DNA of 64,000 nucleotides from Hyphomicrobium sp. CS1BSMeth3 (GCF_900117415.1 NZ_FPEI01000004.1:186001-250000), one strand, 5' to 3'. Counted from the first letter of the stretch, positions 17,024 through 27,023 are shown. The notes: generated by a model from the letters alone, not told the origin. Numbers and translations are program-made.

Positions 17024-17563
17024 TCAGCTACTGCCGGGCTTCGTCAGCACGTATCGATGCTGCTGGATGCTCGCTCCGCGCGGGCGAGAAAAGCGTTCAA
17101 CAATATCGAGCGGAACGAACCCGAGCTTTCGAAGTACCCGGCCGGAAGCCGCATTGTCATAGGCATGACCCGCTTTGATGCGCGAGAGGCCGAGTTCTGC
17201 GAAGCCAAAGCGGGTCACGGCTTGCGCGGCCTCGTAAGCATATCCGCGCCCCCAGCTCGCGCGCTCGATCCAGTAGCCGAGCGCCGCCTCGCTCTCGGTG
17301 AGGCCATCGAGATCGACCAGTCCGACGAGGTTTCCATCGCTCTCTATGGCAAAGCGATAGGCCTCGCCATCGCGCCACTCCCGCTCGTGATCGGCGAACC
17401 ACTGCTCCATTTCCTGTTGATCAGGCGGGAAGGACGCCATGCTCAGCATGCGCGTCACGTCCCAATCGCTCTGAATTTCGAATGCGCGATCTGCATCCGT
17501 ACCACGAGATGGGCGCAGGACGAGCCGGTCGGTCTTTATCGAACGCATCGGCACGGACGACAT
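17024..17563 (-). CDS. GNAT family N-acetyltransferase (RimJ/RimL-like)
   Basis: This protein of about 180 residues starts MSSVPMRSIKTDRLVLRP, the usual opening of RimJ/RimL-type GNATs. The acetyl-CoA loop is YWIERASWGRGYAYEAAQAV, a Q/R-x-x-G-x-A variant. It ends in NAASGRVLRKLGFVPL, the conserved fourth motif. An ATG 15 bases downstream is an alternative start. Upstream in-frame codons overlap the terminator of the xylonate-dehydratase gene and are excluded. The acceptor substrate is unknown. Confidence 0.85.
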   Translation of the reverse strand: MSSVPMRSIKTDRLVLRPSRGTDADRAFEIQSDWDVTRMLSMASFPPDQQEMEQWFADHEREWRDGEAYRFAIESDGNLVGLVDLDGLTESEAALGYWIERASWGRGYAYEAAQAVTRFGFAELGLSRIKAGHAYDNAASGRVLRKLGFVPLDIVERFSRPRGASIQQHRYVLTKPGSS

Positions 17564-17590
17564 TACTGGCTCGCAACCCGGAAACATAAA

Positions 17591-17612
17591 GGTCCCGGCC
17601 AAAGCCGGGACC
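17591..17612 (-). terminator. rho-independent terminator of the xylonate dehydratase-like gene
   Basis: A perfect 9-bp stem, GGTCCCGGC and GCCGGGACC, with a 4-base loop. On the minus strand it is followed by TTTATGTTT and lies 28 bases past the stop codon of the dehydratase gene. Confidence 0.75.
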
Positions 17613-17639
17613 CTGAACACAAGGCCTCGCGCGGCAGGC

Positions 17640-19466
17640 TCAGTGATTGTCGCGCGGAAGGCCCTTTGTCTTGGCAATGCGCTGGTACTTCACAGCAGGC
17701 TTCAGCACCATGCCGTTCGACAGCTCGTCGACAATACCGCGCTGTATCTCCTGCCACGGCGTCTGATGGTCGGGATACTTGTAGCCGCCGGCCTTCTTCA
17801 GAGCCTCGCGACGCTTTTCCAGCTCGGCCGCACTGATCTTGATGTCGGCCGTGCGCTTCCTGAGGTCGATGCGCACGATGTCGCCGGTCTTGAGCAGCGC
17901 GAGCCCGCCGCCTGTCGCCGCTTCCGGCGAAGCATTGAGGATCGAGGGACTTCCCGAGGTGCCGGACTGGCGCCCATCGCCGATGCACGGCAGTGAGGTG
18001 ATGCCCTTCTTCAGCAGATAGTCTGGCGCGCGCATGTTCACGACCTCGGCCGCGCCGGGATAGCCGACCGGCCCGGTGCCGCGCATGAACAGCAGACACG
18101 ACGCATCGATCTCGAGCTTCGGGTCGTCAATGCGCTTGTGATAGTCCTCCGGCCCGTCGAACACGATCGCGCGCCCCTCGAAGGCTTCGGGATCCTTCGG
18201 GTTCGACAGGTAGCGCTGGCGGAACTCCTCGGAGATCACCGACGCCTTCATGATCGCGCTGTCGAACAGGTTGCCCTTGAAGTTCAGGAACCCGGCGCTG
18301 CGCTTCATCGGCTGATCGTACGTCTTGATGACATCGCGATCCGACGCGAACTTGCCCTCGCAGTTCTCGTAGAGCGTCCGGCCGTTCACCGTCACGGCCT
18401 TCTTGTTGATCTTGCCCTTGGCGATCAGCTCCGCGACCACGGCCGGCACGCCGCCCGCGCGATGATACTCCTCGCCGAGATACTCGCCCGCCGGCTGCAG
18501 GTTCACGATCAGCGGCACCTCGTAGCCGATCTTCTCCCAGTCGTCATTGTCGAGCTCGACGCCGATGTGGCGCGCGATCGCATTCAGATGGATCGGCGCA
18601 TTCGTCGAGCCGCCAATCGCCGAATTGACGACGATCGCGTTCTCGAAGGCATGGCGCGTGAGAATGTCGGAGGGCTTCAGATCCTCCCACACCATCTCGA
18701 CAATGCGCTTGCCCGTCAGATACGCCATCTGCTGGCGCTCGCGATAAGGCCCGGGGATCGCAGCGCAGCCGGGCAGGCTCATGCCCAGCGCCTCGGCGAG
18801 GCTGTTCATGGTCGAGGCCGTGCCCATGGTATTGCAGTGGCCCGCGGACGGCGCCGACGAGGCAACGAGCTCGAGGAATTCTTTGTACTCGATCTCGCCG
18901 CGCGCCATCATCTCGCGCGCCTTCCACACGATCGTGCCCGAGCCCGTGCGCTCGCCCTTGAACCAGCCATTGAGCATGGGCCCGCCCGAGAGCACGATTG
19001 CCGGCAGGTCGACGGTCGCCGCCGCCATGATCTGCGAGGGCGTGGTCTTGTCGCAGCCCGTGGTCAGCACGACGCCATCGAGCGGATAGCCGTAGAGCAC
19101 TTCCACGAGCGAGAGATAGGCGAGGTTGCGGTCGAGGCTCGCGGTCGGGCGCTTGCAGGTCTCCTGGATGGGGTGCAGCGGAAATTCGAAGGCGATACCG
19201 CCGGCCTCGCGGATGCCCTCGCGCACGCGCTCGGCGAGGACGAGATGATGCCGGTTGCAGGGCGAGAGGTCAGAGCCCGACTGCGCGATGCCGATGATCG
19301 GCTTACCCGACTGCAGCTCGTCCAGCGTCAGGCCGAAGTTCATCGTGCGCTCGAGGTAGAGCGCCGTCATGTCGGCATTGTCTGGATTGTCGAACCACGC
19401 CTTGGAGCGCAGCTCCGAGGGTTTCACGCGGCGCGCGCCGTTCGGAGATTTCTTGCCGTTTTTCAT
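17640..19466 (-). CDS. xylD: D-xylonate dehydratase-like protein (IlvD/Edd family)
   Basis: This 608-residue iron-sulfur dehydratase closely matches the Caulobacter XylD pattern: [20 protein letters not shown] near the start, [48 protein letters not shown] and a C-terminal VKYQRIA with a final DNH. XylD turns D-xylonate into 2-keto-3-deoxy-xylonate. Cluster cysteines are in the three C-containing blocks. The ATG at 19466 has GGGG 8 bases upstream. No other xylose-pathway gene is adjacent. A related aldonate (arabonate, gluconate) is a possible alternative. It ends in a clear terminator. Confidence 0.85.
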   Translation of the reverse strand: MKNGKKSPNGARRVKPSELRSKAWFDNPDNADMTALYLERTMNFGLTLDELQSGKPIIGIAQSGSDLSPCNRHHLVLAERVREGIREAGGIAFEFPLHPIQETCKRPTASLDRNLAYLSLVEVLYGYPLDGVVLTTGCDKTTPSQIMAAATVDLPAIVLSGGPMLNGWFKGERTGSGTIVWKAREMMARGEIEYKEFLELVASSAPSAGHCNTMGTASTMNSLAEALGMSLPGCAAIPGPYRERQQMAYLTGKRIVEMVWEDLKPSDILTRHAFENAIVVNSAIGGSTNAPIHLNAIARHIGVELDNDDWEKIGYEVPLIVNLQPAGEYLGEEYHRAGGVPAVVAELIAKGKINKKAVTVNGRTLYENCEGKFASDRDVIKTYDQPMKRSAGFLNFKGNLFDSAIMKASVISEEFRQRYLSNPKDPEAFEGRAIVFDGPEDYHKRIDDPKLEIDASCLLFMRGTGPVGYPGAAEVVNMRAPDYLLKKGITSLPCIGDGRQSGTSGSPSILNASPEAATGGGLALLKTGDIVRIDLRKRTADIKISAAELEKRREALKKAGGYKYPDHQTPWQEIQRGIVDELSNGMVLKPAVKYQRIAKTKGLPRDNH

Positions 19467-19579
19467 GATTGAGCCCCGGTTCCGAGAACGTTTCCAGGAT
19501 GGACCATAGCGGAAGGCTGGCCCATCGGACATACTCGGATCGTGCGGCGCATATCAGCTCAGGCCACCCGAGCGAACGC

Positions 19580-20044
19580 ATGAGCCAAAATCGGAGCCAG
19601 ATTCACGCCACGGCCATCGCCCTCGACGGGCGCGTGGCCCTGCTCATCGGGCCGCCCGGCTCGGGGAAGTCCGATCTCGCACTCCGCTGCATTCTGCAGG
19701 GCGCGTGGATCGATGGGCGCCATTGCCTCGCGACACTCCTGGCGGACGATCAGGTCATCGTCGATCGCAGCGGCGGCGGGCTCGTCGCCTGCGCACCGGA
19801 CACGATCGCGGGGCGCATCGAGGTCCGCGGGCTCGGCATTATCGACATGCCGAGCGTACCGGCAGCCGAGATCGGGCTGGCCGTGGAGCTTGTGGCTCCG
19901 GCCGCCATCGAGCGCCTACCCGAGGCCGGATCGACGTGGCCGCTGCTCGGTGCGGAAGTGCCGCTTCTGCGGGTCTCGGCATTCGAGACCTCGGCGCATC
20001 TGAAGGTTCTGCTCGCTCTCGCGCGCGGCTTGCCGAGCGCCTGA
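19580..20044 (+). CDS. hprK: HPr kinase/phosphorylase, short C-terminal-domain form
   Basis: The protein has 154 residues. It contains only the kinase domain, as in other alphaproteobacteria, and phosphorylates HPr on a serine to regulate the nitrogen-type PTS. The Walker A loop GPPGSGKSDLAL is at 24-35. LLADDQVIV follows. The family signature IEVRGLGIIDMP is near 90. Normally such genes sit with chvG/chvI and the EIIA-Man/HPr genes; here none of those is adjacent. The start is poorly supported by a ribosome-binding site but matches the family length. Confidence 0.85.
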   Translation: MSQNRSQIHATAIALDGRVALLIGPPGSGKSDLALRCILQGAWIDGRHCLATLLADDQVIVDRSGGGLVACAPDTIAGRIEVRGLGIIDMPSVPAAEIGLAVELVAPAAIERLPEAGSTWPLLGAEVPLLRVSAFETSAHLKVLLALARGLPSA

Positions 20045-20049
20045 CGGAT

Positions 20050-20428
20050 TTCGCGCCTCCGGCGCGAGCGAGGCTAAGCCTCGCGCTCCACTGGGAGGGA
20101 CACCCCGCCTTTATTTAGTGCCGCGGGCTGCTGGGAAGAGGCGCTGTCGCCTTCCAGCGTCGTGCTATGCCCGCGGCGACCAGTGCGACGGCGTTTCCGA
20201 GCTACGGAATGAGGGGCGGCGGCATACGCCGACGTCAGCGCAAGTTCCCACCCCTCACCCTAACCCTCTCGTCGCGCCAGAGGCGCGCTTCCAGCGCGAC
20301 AAGAGCGGGGAGAGGGGATTCGGGGCGCGCTCACGGCGAACTCCAGGTCATAAAAAGGAGGGGGTCCGGGGTCTCCCCGGTTGGGGCCAGGGGCGAAAGC
20401 CCCGTCGCGCCGCAGGCGCGAGCTGCGA
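20050..20428. repeat. mosaic hairpin repeat, copy R3 (fills gap 20045-20428)
   Basis: Full composite between convergent hprK and the M15 peptidase gene. Order: GCGCCTCCGGCGC and CGAGGCTAAGCCTCG hairpins; module A (GGGAGGGACACC, then CGCCTTTATTTAG); module B (CTGCTGGGAAGAGGCGCTG); module C (CCCTCACCCTAACCCTCT and its partner GAGCGGGGAGAGGGGA); inverted A (CATAAAAAGGAGGGGGTCC) and a GGGGCGAAAGCCCC hairpin. No gene is seen inside. Confidence 0.8.
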
Positions 20429-21223
20429 TCACCGCGCCGGCAGCAGCTCGGGCCGGTACTCGAAGTGCATGGTATCGTAGTGGTACCACTTGCCGCCCCA
20501 GATGAAGCCGTGCTTCTCGAAAATGGCGACGATCTCCTGTGGGATGCGATTGCGAAACGCATAGCTCCCGTCAGCGCCGGGCTTCCCCCAGCGCCAGTAG
20601 TCCGATTCCTTGGTCGAGATATCGATCGCGATGCCAAGGCCGTGCGGGCTGACGCGCTCCGTACCGGCGATCGCCCGGCAGTTGTAGGTGCCTGCAGGCG
20701 GATAGAGATAGACGTCGAAGCGCGCCGGCAGGCCATCGAGCTCGGCCGAGACAGCCGCCAGCCGCTCGGCAACGCCGTTGACACGGGTCACCTGCAGGGT
20801 TTTTCCCCACTTCTTCGGCAGCCACACCACCGGCGCGAGGTTCTTGCGCACCTCATCGCGGCGGCAGTCGCCGTACATGGTGGTGAAGAATTCACCATTG
20901 CGCGCCCGGCCGGGATCGGCGTCTCGCGCGGGCTGCGGCGCGGCGCCGAGAGGATAGGGCTGAGCCAGCATGTCCTTGAGATCAGGGGCATCCAGGCGCG
21001 CTGCCGGGGTCTTCGGGCCGAGGCCGTCGTCGATAGCCATGCGCTTGCCGTCACGCCACACCAAGGCGTTGCCCTCCCGCCGCGCCAGGAATGTGGGATA
21101 GGCCGCGATCAGCCGATCCGTGATTGCCGTAATATTGGGCGTTTCGGCCCTAAGTGCCTCCGGTGCCCAGAACAGAAGCCCGAGGATAAGCGGCAATAAA
21201 GCCATGCTTTTCCTGCATATCAT
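20429..21223 (-). CDS. secreted M15-family (extensin-like) peptidase
   Basis: This 264-residue protein has a signal sequence (MALLPLILGLLFWAPEALRA). The C-terminal half has the zinc ligands of M15 D-Ala-D-Ala carboxypeptidase-like enzymes: SPHGLGIAIDI supplies His and Asp, and HYDTMHFEY the third His and the catalytic acid. Cysteines at CRRDEV and YNCRAIAG may pair in the periplasm. The family trims peptidoglycan cross-links; this subgroup is often annotated as extensin-like. Substrate specificity is not known. Confidence 0.82.
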   Translation of the reverse strand: MICRKSMALLPLILGLLFWAPEALRAETPNITAITDRLIAAYPTFLARREGNALVWRDGKRMAIDDGLGPKTPAARLDAPDLKDMLAQPYPLGAAPQPARDADPGRARNGEFFTTMYGDCRRDEVRKNLAPVVWLPKKWGKTLQVTRVNGVAERLAAVSAELDGLPARFDVYLYPPAGTYNCRAIAGTERVSPHGLGIAIDISTKESDYWRWGKPGADGSYAFRNRIPQEIVAIFEKHGFIWGGKWYHYDTMHFEYRPELLPAR

Positions 21224-21414
21224 GGGACCAGCTCGCTCCGATTCGACTTTCGGTGAACGATTGCTTTCGCCTCATCTGACGATCACGATCGCTTTACGCC
21301 ACCGATTTAGCTGCTAAACTTTGCCGCAAGTACGATCCAGACCGAAGCCTGTTGACCCGTACCGGGGTGTTGCCGAGCGGCATCACGCGTCCCAGGCGCT
21401 GGAGTATCGCACCT

Positions 21415-22656
21415 ATGGAGGCGGATGACGAACAGGGAGCCGTGGCTCCCGCCGGGCAGTTGGCACCCGCGATTTCGCCGGGGCTGCCGGACTGCGCCGC
21501 CGCCATTCAGCCGATCGCTTTCCGCAATGAAGTCCCGGACGTCCCCCTCACCGTCGAGCCAGTTCCTCCGCCCCGCACGATCGAGCGTACGGGCGAGCGC
21601 ACAGGTGAACGCAACGGCGAGCGTCACAACGGCCCGACGTACGGCGCACTCGACCTCGGCACGAACAACTGTCGCCTGCTTGTCGCGCGGCCGTCGCGGC
21701 GCGGCTTCCTCGTCGTCGATGCCTTCTCGCGCATCATCCGCCTCGGCGAAGGCGTCTCCGCGACGGGACGGCTCTCCGACGCCGCCATGCACCGCACGAT
21801 CGACGCGTTGAAGATCTGCGAGGCGAAGTTACGCAAGGCAAATGTCGCGCGCTCGCGCCTCATTGCCACCCAGGCCTGTCGCGTCGCCGAGAACGGCGAT
21901 GAATTCCTGGAGCGCGTGCGCCGCGATGTCGGCCTCGAGATCGAGGTCGTCTGCCGGGAGACCGAAGCGCGCCTTGCCGTCTCCGGCTGTGCCGCACTGA
22001 TCGATCGTCACTGCGATCTCGTGCTCGTCTTCGACATCGGCGGCGGCTCATCGGAGCTCATCTGGCTCGACCTGAACCGGCGCCGCGACGGCTGGCGCCG
22101 TTCGATCGCCGATCGCATCGAGGCCCAGCACTGCATTGCCGCCTGGACCTCGCTGCCCGTCGGCGTCGTCACCATTGCGGAGCGCTTCGGCGGCCGCCAC
22201 GTGGATGAAGATTCCTTCGAGGCCATGGTCGACTTCGTCTCCGACCTGCTGGCGCCCTTCGAGCGTGAGCACGGCTTCCGCTCCCGCATGCACAATCGGC
22301 GCGTGCACCTGCTCGGCACATCCGGCACCGTGACGACCGTCGCCGGGATCCATCTGCGCCTCCCCCGCTACGATCGCAATCGCGTCGATGGCTGCTGGCT
22401 CAAGTCGGGCCAGGTGCGCACGGTCACGGCCGATCTGCTGGCGCGCGGCTATGACGGGCGCGTCAGCGAGCCCTGCATCGGCCGCGACCGCGCCGATCTC
22501 GTGCTCGCCGGCTGCGCGATCCTCGAAGCCCTCATGCGCATGTGGCCGTGTGAGATGCTGCGCGTCGCCGACCGCGGCCTGCGCGAGGGCATTCTCGCGA
22601 CGCTCATGGCCGAGGACGGCGTCTTCCGCGCTTCACGCCGCGATGGTTGGCAATAG
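21415..22656 (+). CDS. ppx: Ppx/GppA phosphatase family protein
   Basis: The protein has 413 residues from the ATG at 21415. An unusual disordered N-terminus of about 75 residues holds a short repeat, ERTGERTGERNGERHNG. The ASKHA fold follows: GALDLGTNNCRLLVARP (phosphate 1), VFDIGGGSSELIWLD (phosphate 2) and HLLGTSGTVTTVAG (adenosine). Members hydrolyse polyphosphate or pppGpp. The following rlmE ATG abuts the stop codon with no gap, an arrangement common in Rhizobiales. Exopolyphosphatase versus guanosine pentaphosphatase cannot be told apart here. Confidence 0.88.
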   Translation: MEADDEQGAVAPAGQLAPAISPGLPDCAAAIQPIAFRNEVPDVPLTVEPVPPPRTIERTGERTGERNGERHNGPTYGALDLGTNNCRLLVARPSRRGFLVVDAFSRIIRLGEGVSATGRLSDAAMHRTIDALKICEAKLRKANVARSRLIATQACRVAENGDEFLERVRRDVGLEIEVVCRETEARLAVSGCAALIDRHCDLVLVFDIGGGSSELIWLDLNRRRDGWRRSIADRIEAQHCIAAWTSLPVGVVTIAERFGGRHVDEDSFEAMVDFVSDLLAPFEREHGFRSRMHNRRVHLLGTSGTVTTVAGIHLRLPRYDRNRVDGCWLKSGQVRTVTADLLARGYDGRVSEPCIGRDRADLVLAGCAILEALMRMWPCEMLRVADRGLREGILATLMAEDGVFRASRRDGWQ

Positions 22657-23397
22657 ATGACGAGCGATGGCAAGCGCAAAGGCAAGGGCACCGGCAGCGG
22701 CGGCTCTTCGACGAAGAACTTCGGTGACGCGCGCCAGCTCACGGTGCGCCTCAAGACGGCGCGCGGGCGCTCGGCCTCCTCTCAGCGCTGGCTCGAACGC
22801 CAGCTCAACGATCCTTATGTCGCCGCCGCCAAGCGGGAGGGTTGGCGCTCGCGTGCCGCTTTCAAGCTCATCGAGATCGACGACAAATATCACATCCTCA
22901 AACCCGGCCAGCGCATCGTCGACCTCGGCGCGGCGCCCGGCGGATGGACGCAGGTCGCCGCACAACGCGTGAAGGCCGTCGAAGGGCGCGGCCAGGTGAT
23001 CGGCATCGACTATCTGCCCGTCGATCCCATTCCCGGCGCCACCATTCTGGAACTCGACTTCCTCGCCGACGACGCCCCCGACAAGCTCAAGGCCCTGCTG
23101 CGGGACGGCGGCGCGGATGTGGTGCTCTCTGACATGGCCGCGCCGACCACGGGTCACGCCAGCACGGACCATCTGCGCATCATGGCGCTCGCCGAGGCCG
23201 CTGCCCAATTCGCGACGGAAGTTCTGGCGCCTGGCGGCGCGTTCATTGCCAAGGTGTTCCAAGGCGGCACGGAGCGCGCGCTGCTCGATATGCTCAAGCG
23301 TGACTTCGCCATCGTGCGTCACGTCAAACCCAAGGCGAGCCGCGCCGACTCCTCCGAGCTCTACGTCCTCGCGACGGGCTTTCGCGGCCGAAGCTAA
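22657..23397 (+). CDS. rlmE: 23S rRNA (uridine-2'-O)-methyltransferase RlmE (FtsJ/RrmJ)
   Basis: RlmE methylates the 2'-O of U2552 in the ribosomal A loop during 50S maturation. The protein has 246 residues. After a basic, low-complexity N-terminus come [20 protein letters not shown] and [13 protein letters not shown]. The SAM motif is [19 protein letters not shown], and the catalytic K-D-K-E residues lie in [25 protein letters not shown] and SSELYVLA. It directly follows ppx and is translated from its abutting ATG. Confidence 0.95.
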   Translation: MTSDGKRKGKGTGSGGSSTKNFGDARQLTVRLKTARGRSASSQRWLERQLNDPYVAAAKREGWRSRAAFKLIEIDDKYHILKPGQRIVDLGAAPGGWTQVAAQRVKAVEGRGQVIGIDYLPVDPIPGATILELDFLADDAPDKLKALLRDGGADVVLSDMAAPTTGHASTDHLRIMALAEAAAQFATEVLAPGGAFIAKVFQGGTERALLDMLKRDFAIVRHVKPKASRADSSELYVLATGFRGRS

Positions 23398-23400
23398 CCC

Positions 23401-24777
23401 TCACGCGGCCGCCTGCGAGCGCGGCTCGAATTGCGCGACCACGACATAGGCGAGGAAAGCCGAGGCAAGGCCCGCCACGTACGGCGCTTGGAGCTCGAAG
23501 ACATGCGAGCCGATCAGCCACACCAGCGCTCCGCTTGCCATGGAAGCGAAGGCGCTGAGCTCACCGCCGAGGCGCGTGAACAGGCCGAACACGAGCGCCA
23601 CGAAAATGCCGGCGCTCGCGAACGCCGATGCCAGCTCCACGAGATCGGAAATGTGCGTCGCGCGCAGTGCCAGCAGATAGGCGATCACGCCGAGCGTCGC
23701 CACCGACGTGCGCGCGACGGTGACCTTGGTCCGCTCGGTCGCTGTCGGATGAAGCCGGAGCAGCAGGTTGTGAGAGAGCAGCGTGCCCGCGGCAAGCAGC
23801 GCGGAATCCACTGTCGTCAGAATGGCCGAGATGAGCGCGCCGACGAACAGCACGTACAGCACCGGCGGCAGGTGTCGCTCCGCGATCTCCGGCACGATCT
23901 GCTCCGAGTTCGCGATGTCGGGCACGATATGTGGCCCGACGAGCCCGAGCGTCACCGGAACGAGCGCGATCAGCAGATAGCAAGCCCCACCGAGTGTGGC
24001 ACCCGTGCGTGCGACCTCCGGCGAGCGGCAGGCGAGCACGCGCGAGATCAGCTCGACAGCAACTACCGAGCCGCAGATCGGGATGGCCCATTTTTCCATG
24101 ATCGCGAGCAGCGACTGCTCCGGCGGGAAGAGCACCCAGCGCGATGGCTCGATACGCGCGAGGCTCGTCGCAATCCCACCGGCTTCGGCGACGGCAACCC
24201 AACACAGCCCGGAGAGACCAGCCACGATCACCGTGCTCTGAATGGCGTCGTTGTAGGCGTCCGCGAGCAGGCCGCCGAGCACCGTGTAGCAAACGACCGC
24301 GATGACGGCGAGCGTCAACGCCGTCTCGAGCTCGATGTCTGCAGCCGAGCCGACAATCTGCCCGAAGCCGCGGATCTGTGCTGCTGCCCACAGCACTGAG
24401 CCCGGAATGAGCAGTGCTGCCGCAAGGCGCTCGATGCGTCCGGAAAATCGAAAGCGGAAGAAGTCGGCCAAAGTCTGGATGCCGCGCCGCCAGAGGCGCG
24501 CCGCAAACACGAGCCCCATGACCATGATGCCCGCGGCATAGGCAAAGGGCTCGGCTTGTGCGCCCGAAATGCCCTGCGTGTAGACGCGGCTCGCAGCGCC
24601 GATCACAACCTCGGCGCCGAACCACGTGGCGAAGATCGAGACGCTCGCCAGAGCGACGCCGAATGAGCGTCCGGCCAGCATGTAGTCGGTCTCGGTCGCG
24701 ATGCGCCGCGAGACCCAGGCGCCAACCAGAATCTGCAGGCCGACATAGCCGATGATGCCCGCAACCGTCGCGTTCAT
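23401..24777 (-). CDS. sodium:solute symporter (SSS) family transporter
   Basis: This inner-membrane protein of 458 residues has about 13 hydrophobic segments. It starts with TVAGIIGYVGLQILVGAWVS followed by the SSS landmark TDYMLAGRSFGVALASVSIF. LISAILTTVDSALLAAGTL in the middle includes the sodium-site helix. Family members import solutes such as proline, pantothenate, urea or monocarboxylates with Na+; this one cannot be assigned. The ATG at 24777 follows GGGGGA. It is convergent with rlmE, whose stop is only 3 bases from its own. Confidence 0.88.
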   Translation of the reverse strand: MNATVAGIIGYVGLQILVGAWVSRRIATETDYMLAGRSFGVALASVSIFATWFGAEVVIGAASRVYTQGISGAQAEPFAYAAGIMVMGLVFAARLWRRGIQTLADFFRFRFSGRIERLAAALLIPGSVLWAAAQIRGFGQIVGSAADIELETALTLAVIAVVCYTVLGGLLADAYNDAIQSTVIVAGLSGLCWVAVAEAGGIATSLARIEPSRWVLFPPEQSLLAIMEKWAIPICGSVVAVELISRVLACRSPEVARTGATLGGACYLLIALVPVTLGLVGPHIVPDIANSEQIVPEIAERHLPPVLYVLFVGALISAILTTVDSALLAAGTLLSHNLLLRLHPTATERTKVTVARTSVATLGVIAYLLALRATHISDLVELASAFASAGIFVALVFGLFTRLGGELSAFASMASGALVWLIGSHVFELQAPYVAGLASAFLAYVVVAQFEPRSQAAA

Positions 24778-24884
24778 GCGATCCCCCGCCTCATCCGCGC
24801 CCGGCGCAAGCATCGTTCAAATCGCGCGAAGGATGCAAGAGGCGACGACGTCACTCGGATGATCGCGTGTTCGATGCATCGTGG

Positions 24885-25312
24885 CTTTGCCACGAACAGG
24901 GCTGCCGCCCTGTAACCCGCTCGGGGGACACCCCCGAACCCCCGTCTTTTGTGTGTTTGGAGCGCGCGGCAAACGCGACAGGTCCCTTCTCCCCGTCCTT
25001 TACGGGGAGAAGGTTAGGATGAGGGGCCGCGACACATGAGACATCGGCATATGCCGCCGCCCCTCACCCCGACCCTCTCCCCATTGAAGGCAATGGGGAG
25101 AGAGGGAAAGTGGCGCGTCTCATACGCTGGCTGTCGCTCTGTCCGCCGCGGGCATAGCACCGCCGCAAGGTTGCGAAGCACCCCTTCCCAGCAGCCCGAG
25201 GTACACAAATAAAAGGACGGGGGTTCGGGGTCTCGTCGTGTCGAAGACACGCGCCTTCGGCACGATACGGGTTTGGACGGTAGCCCATTCGCGCCGCAGG
25301 CACGAGCTGCGA
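24885..25312. repeat. mosaic hairpin repeat, copy R4 (gap 24778-25312)
   Basis: Full composite between moeA (3' side) and the symporter start. The left end has GGGGGACACCCCCGAACCC with GTCTTTTGTG. Module C comes next (TTCTCCCCGTCCTTTACGGGG, then GGATGAGGGGCCGCG, and a CTCCCCATTGAAGGCAATGGG hairpin). A reversed module B follows (CCCTTCCCAGCAGCCCG). The right end has AAATAAAAGGACGGGGG. The inverted ends are clearest in this copy. No gene is seen inside. Confidence 0.78.
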
Positions 25313-26524
25313 TCAGAAATCCAGCGGCAGGACGCGCACGGTTTCGCCAGGCACCACGGCCGGAGATTTCGGCGAACGCACGATCAGGCAATCGGCAATG
25401 GCCAGCGGCGACAGCAGCGAGCTGTCCTGCGAGCGCACCGGCGTCACGCGCGGCAGGCCGTCGCCGTCGCCCGCGAGCGTGGCGCGCATGTAGTGCTGGC
25501 GCGGGCCGTTCGCCTCGATGGCGACGGCCGCCTCAGCAAGACGCGTCGCCTCCGATGCTTCAGCGCGCCCCGCGAGATGCTCGACCAGCGGAACGAGGAA
25601 CACGCGCGCACAAACCAGCGCCGACACCGGATTTCCCGGCAGGCCGATCACGCGCAGATTGCCGAGCCGTCCGCTCATGAGCGGCTTGCCCGGTCGCATG
25701 GCGATCTTCCAGAAGGCGAGCTCCATGCCCTGCTTCGAGAGCACCGGCGCGACGAGATCATGATCGCCGACAGAAGCCCCGCCGATCGTCACCAGGATGT
25801 CCGCGTCCTTGGCGCGCGCGACATGCGCGTTGAGGCTTTCCGCAGTGTCGCGCGCAATGCCGAGCTGGATGACCTCGGCCCCAAAGCCGCGCACCATCGC
25901 GCCGACACCGAGGTGGTTCGAGGCTACGATCTGCCCTGTACCCGGCGTCTCGCCCGGCCGCACGAGCTCGTCGCCCGTGGAAAGAATGGCGACCTTCGGC
26001 CGCCGATAGACGACGACTTCGCCATGCCCCATGGCAGCCGCGAGCGAAAGCTCGCGTGGCCCGAGGCGACGGCCCGCATCCAGCAGACGCAGTCCCTCGC
26101 GGAAATCTCCTCCGCGCGGGCGAATGTGATCCGTCTGGACGTCATCGCCCTGCACGAGCACCTGAGCGCCCTCACGCGTGGTGTGCTCCTGAATGACGAT
26201 GCCGTCGGCACCCTCCGGCACCGGCGCGCCCGTGAAGATACGCACGGCTTCGCCTTGTCCCACGCGGCCGAAGAACGGATGTCCTGCCGCCGACTCGCCG
26301 ATCACCGTGAGCTTGGCGGGAAGCTGTGCCACATCCGCCGCGCGCACGGCATAGCCGTCCATGGCGGAGGCATCGAACGGCGGCTGCGTGAGACGCGCGG
26401 CCAGCGGCTCGGCGAGAATGCGATCGTGCGCTGCGTCGATTGTGATGCGTTCCGTGCCGAGTGGCGAAGCATCCGCGAGTATGCGGGCCAGTGCCTCTTC
26501 GACGGACAGCAACGGCGATGCCAT
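25313..26524 (-). CDS. moeA: molybdopterin molybdenumtransferase MoeA
   Basis: MoeA inserts molybdenum into adenylylated molybdopterin. The protein has 403 residues. The N-terminal part has PPFDASAMDGYAVRAADV, the MoeA signature, and IFTGAPVPEGADGIV. The MoCF-binding domain has ILSTGDELVRPGE, then TIGGASVGDHDLV and GLPGNPVSALVC. All conserved acidic residues of the active site are present. The gene is 4 bp downstream of moaC and forms the last visible gene of trpC-moaC-moeA. Confidence 0.96.
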   Translation of the reverse strand: MASPLLSVEEALARILADASPLGTERITIDAAHDRILAEPLAARLTQPPFDASAMDGYAVRAADVAQLPAKLTVIGESAAGHPFFGRVGQGEAVRIFTGAPVPEGADGIVIQEHTTREGAQVLVQGDDVQTDHIRPRGGDFREGLRLLDAGRRLGPRELSLAAAMGHGEVVVYRRPKVAILSTGDELVRPGETPGTGQIVASNHLGVGAMVRGFGAEVIQLGIARDTAESLNAHVARAKDADILVTIGGASVGDHDLVAPVLSKQGMELAFWKIAMRPGKPLMSGRLGNLRVIGLPGNPVSALVCARVFLVPLVEHLAGRAEASEATRLAEAAVAIEANGPRQHYMRATLAGDGDGLPRVTPVRSQDSSLLSPLAIADCLIVRSPKSPAVVPGETVRVLPLDF

Positions 26525-26528
26525 GACC

Positions 26529-27023
26529 TCAGTCCTTCGTGCTGGCCGGCGCCGCGCGCCACGTGCCCGAGCGGCCGCCGGTCTTCGCGACGAGTTGCAC
26601 CGGACCGATGACCATGCCGCGGTCGGCAGCCTTGAGCATGTCGTAGATCGTAAGGCACGCGACCGAGACGGCCGTCAGCGCCTCCATCTCGACGCCCGTC
26701 TGGCCGCTCACCTTGACCTCGGCCGTCACGGCAATGCCGCACGGATCGGCACTCGTCTCGAAATCGACGCTCGCCTTGGTGATCGCGAGCGGATGGCAGA
26801 GCGGGATCAGCTCGTGCGTGCGCTTGGCCGCCATGATGCCGGCGAGGCGCGCCGCAGCGAGCACATCACCTTTCTTGGCCTCACCCGTCGTGACGAGCGC
26901 CAGCGTCTCGGGCGCCATGGCAACGAAACCTTCGGCGACTGCCGTGCGCGCGGTCACGGCCTTGTCCGACACATCGACCATGACGGCATCACCCGCCTCG
27001 TTGATGTGCGAGAGGCGGCTCAT
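26529..27023 (-). CDS. moaC: cyclic pyranopterin monophosphate synthase MoaC
   Basis: MoaC closes the pyranopterin ring in the first stage of molybdenum cofactor synthesis, acting with MoaA, which is not in the window. The 164-residue protein has [18 protein letters not shown], then [17 protein letters not shown] and [11 protein letters not shown] with the catalytic Lys and Asp residues. The start ATG overlaps the trpC stop (ATGA), showing translational coupling. The longer upstream open frame lies within trpC and is not used. Confidence 0.96.
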   Translation of the reverse strand: MSRLSHINEAGDAVMVDVSDKAVTARTAVAEGFVAMAPETLALVTTGEAKKGDVLAAARLAGIMAAKRTHELIPLCHPLAITKASVDFETSADPCGIAVTAEVKVSGQTGVEMEALTAVSVACLTIYDMLKAADRGMVIGPVQLVAKTGGRSGTWRAAPASTKD

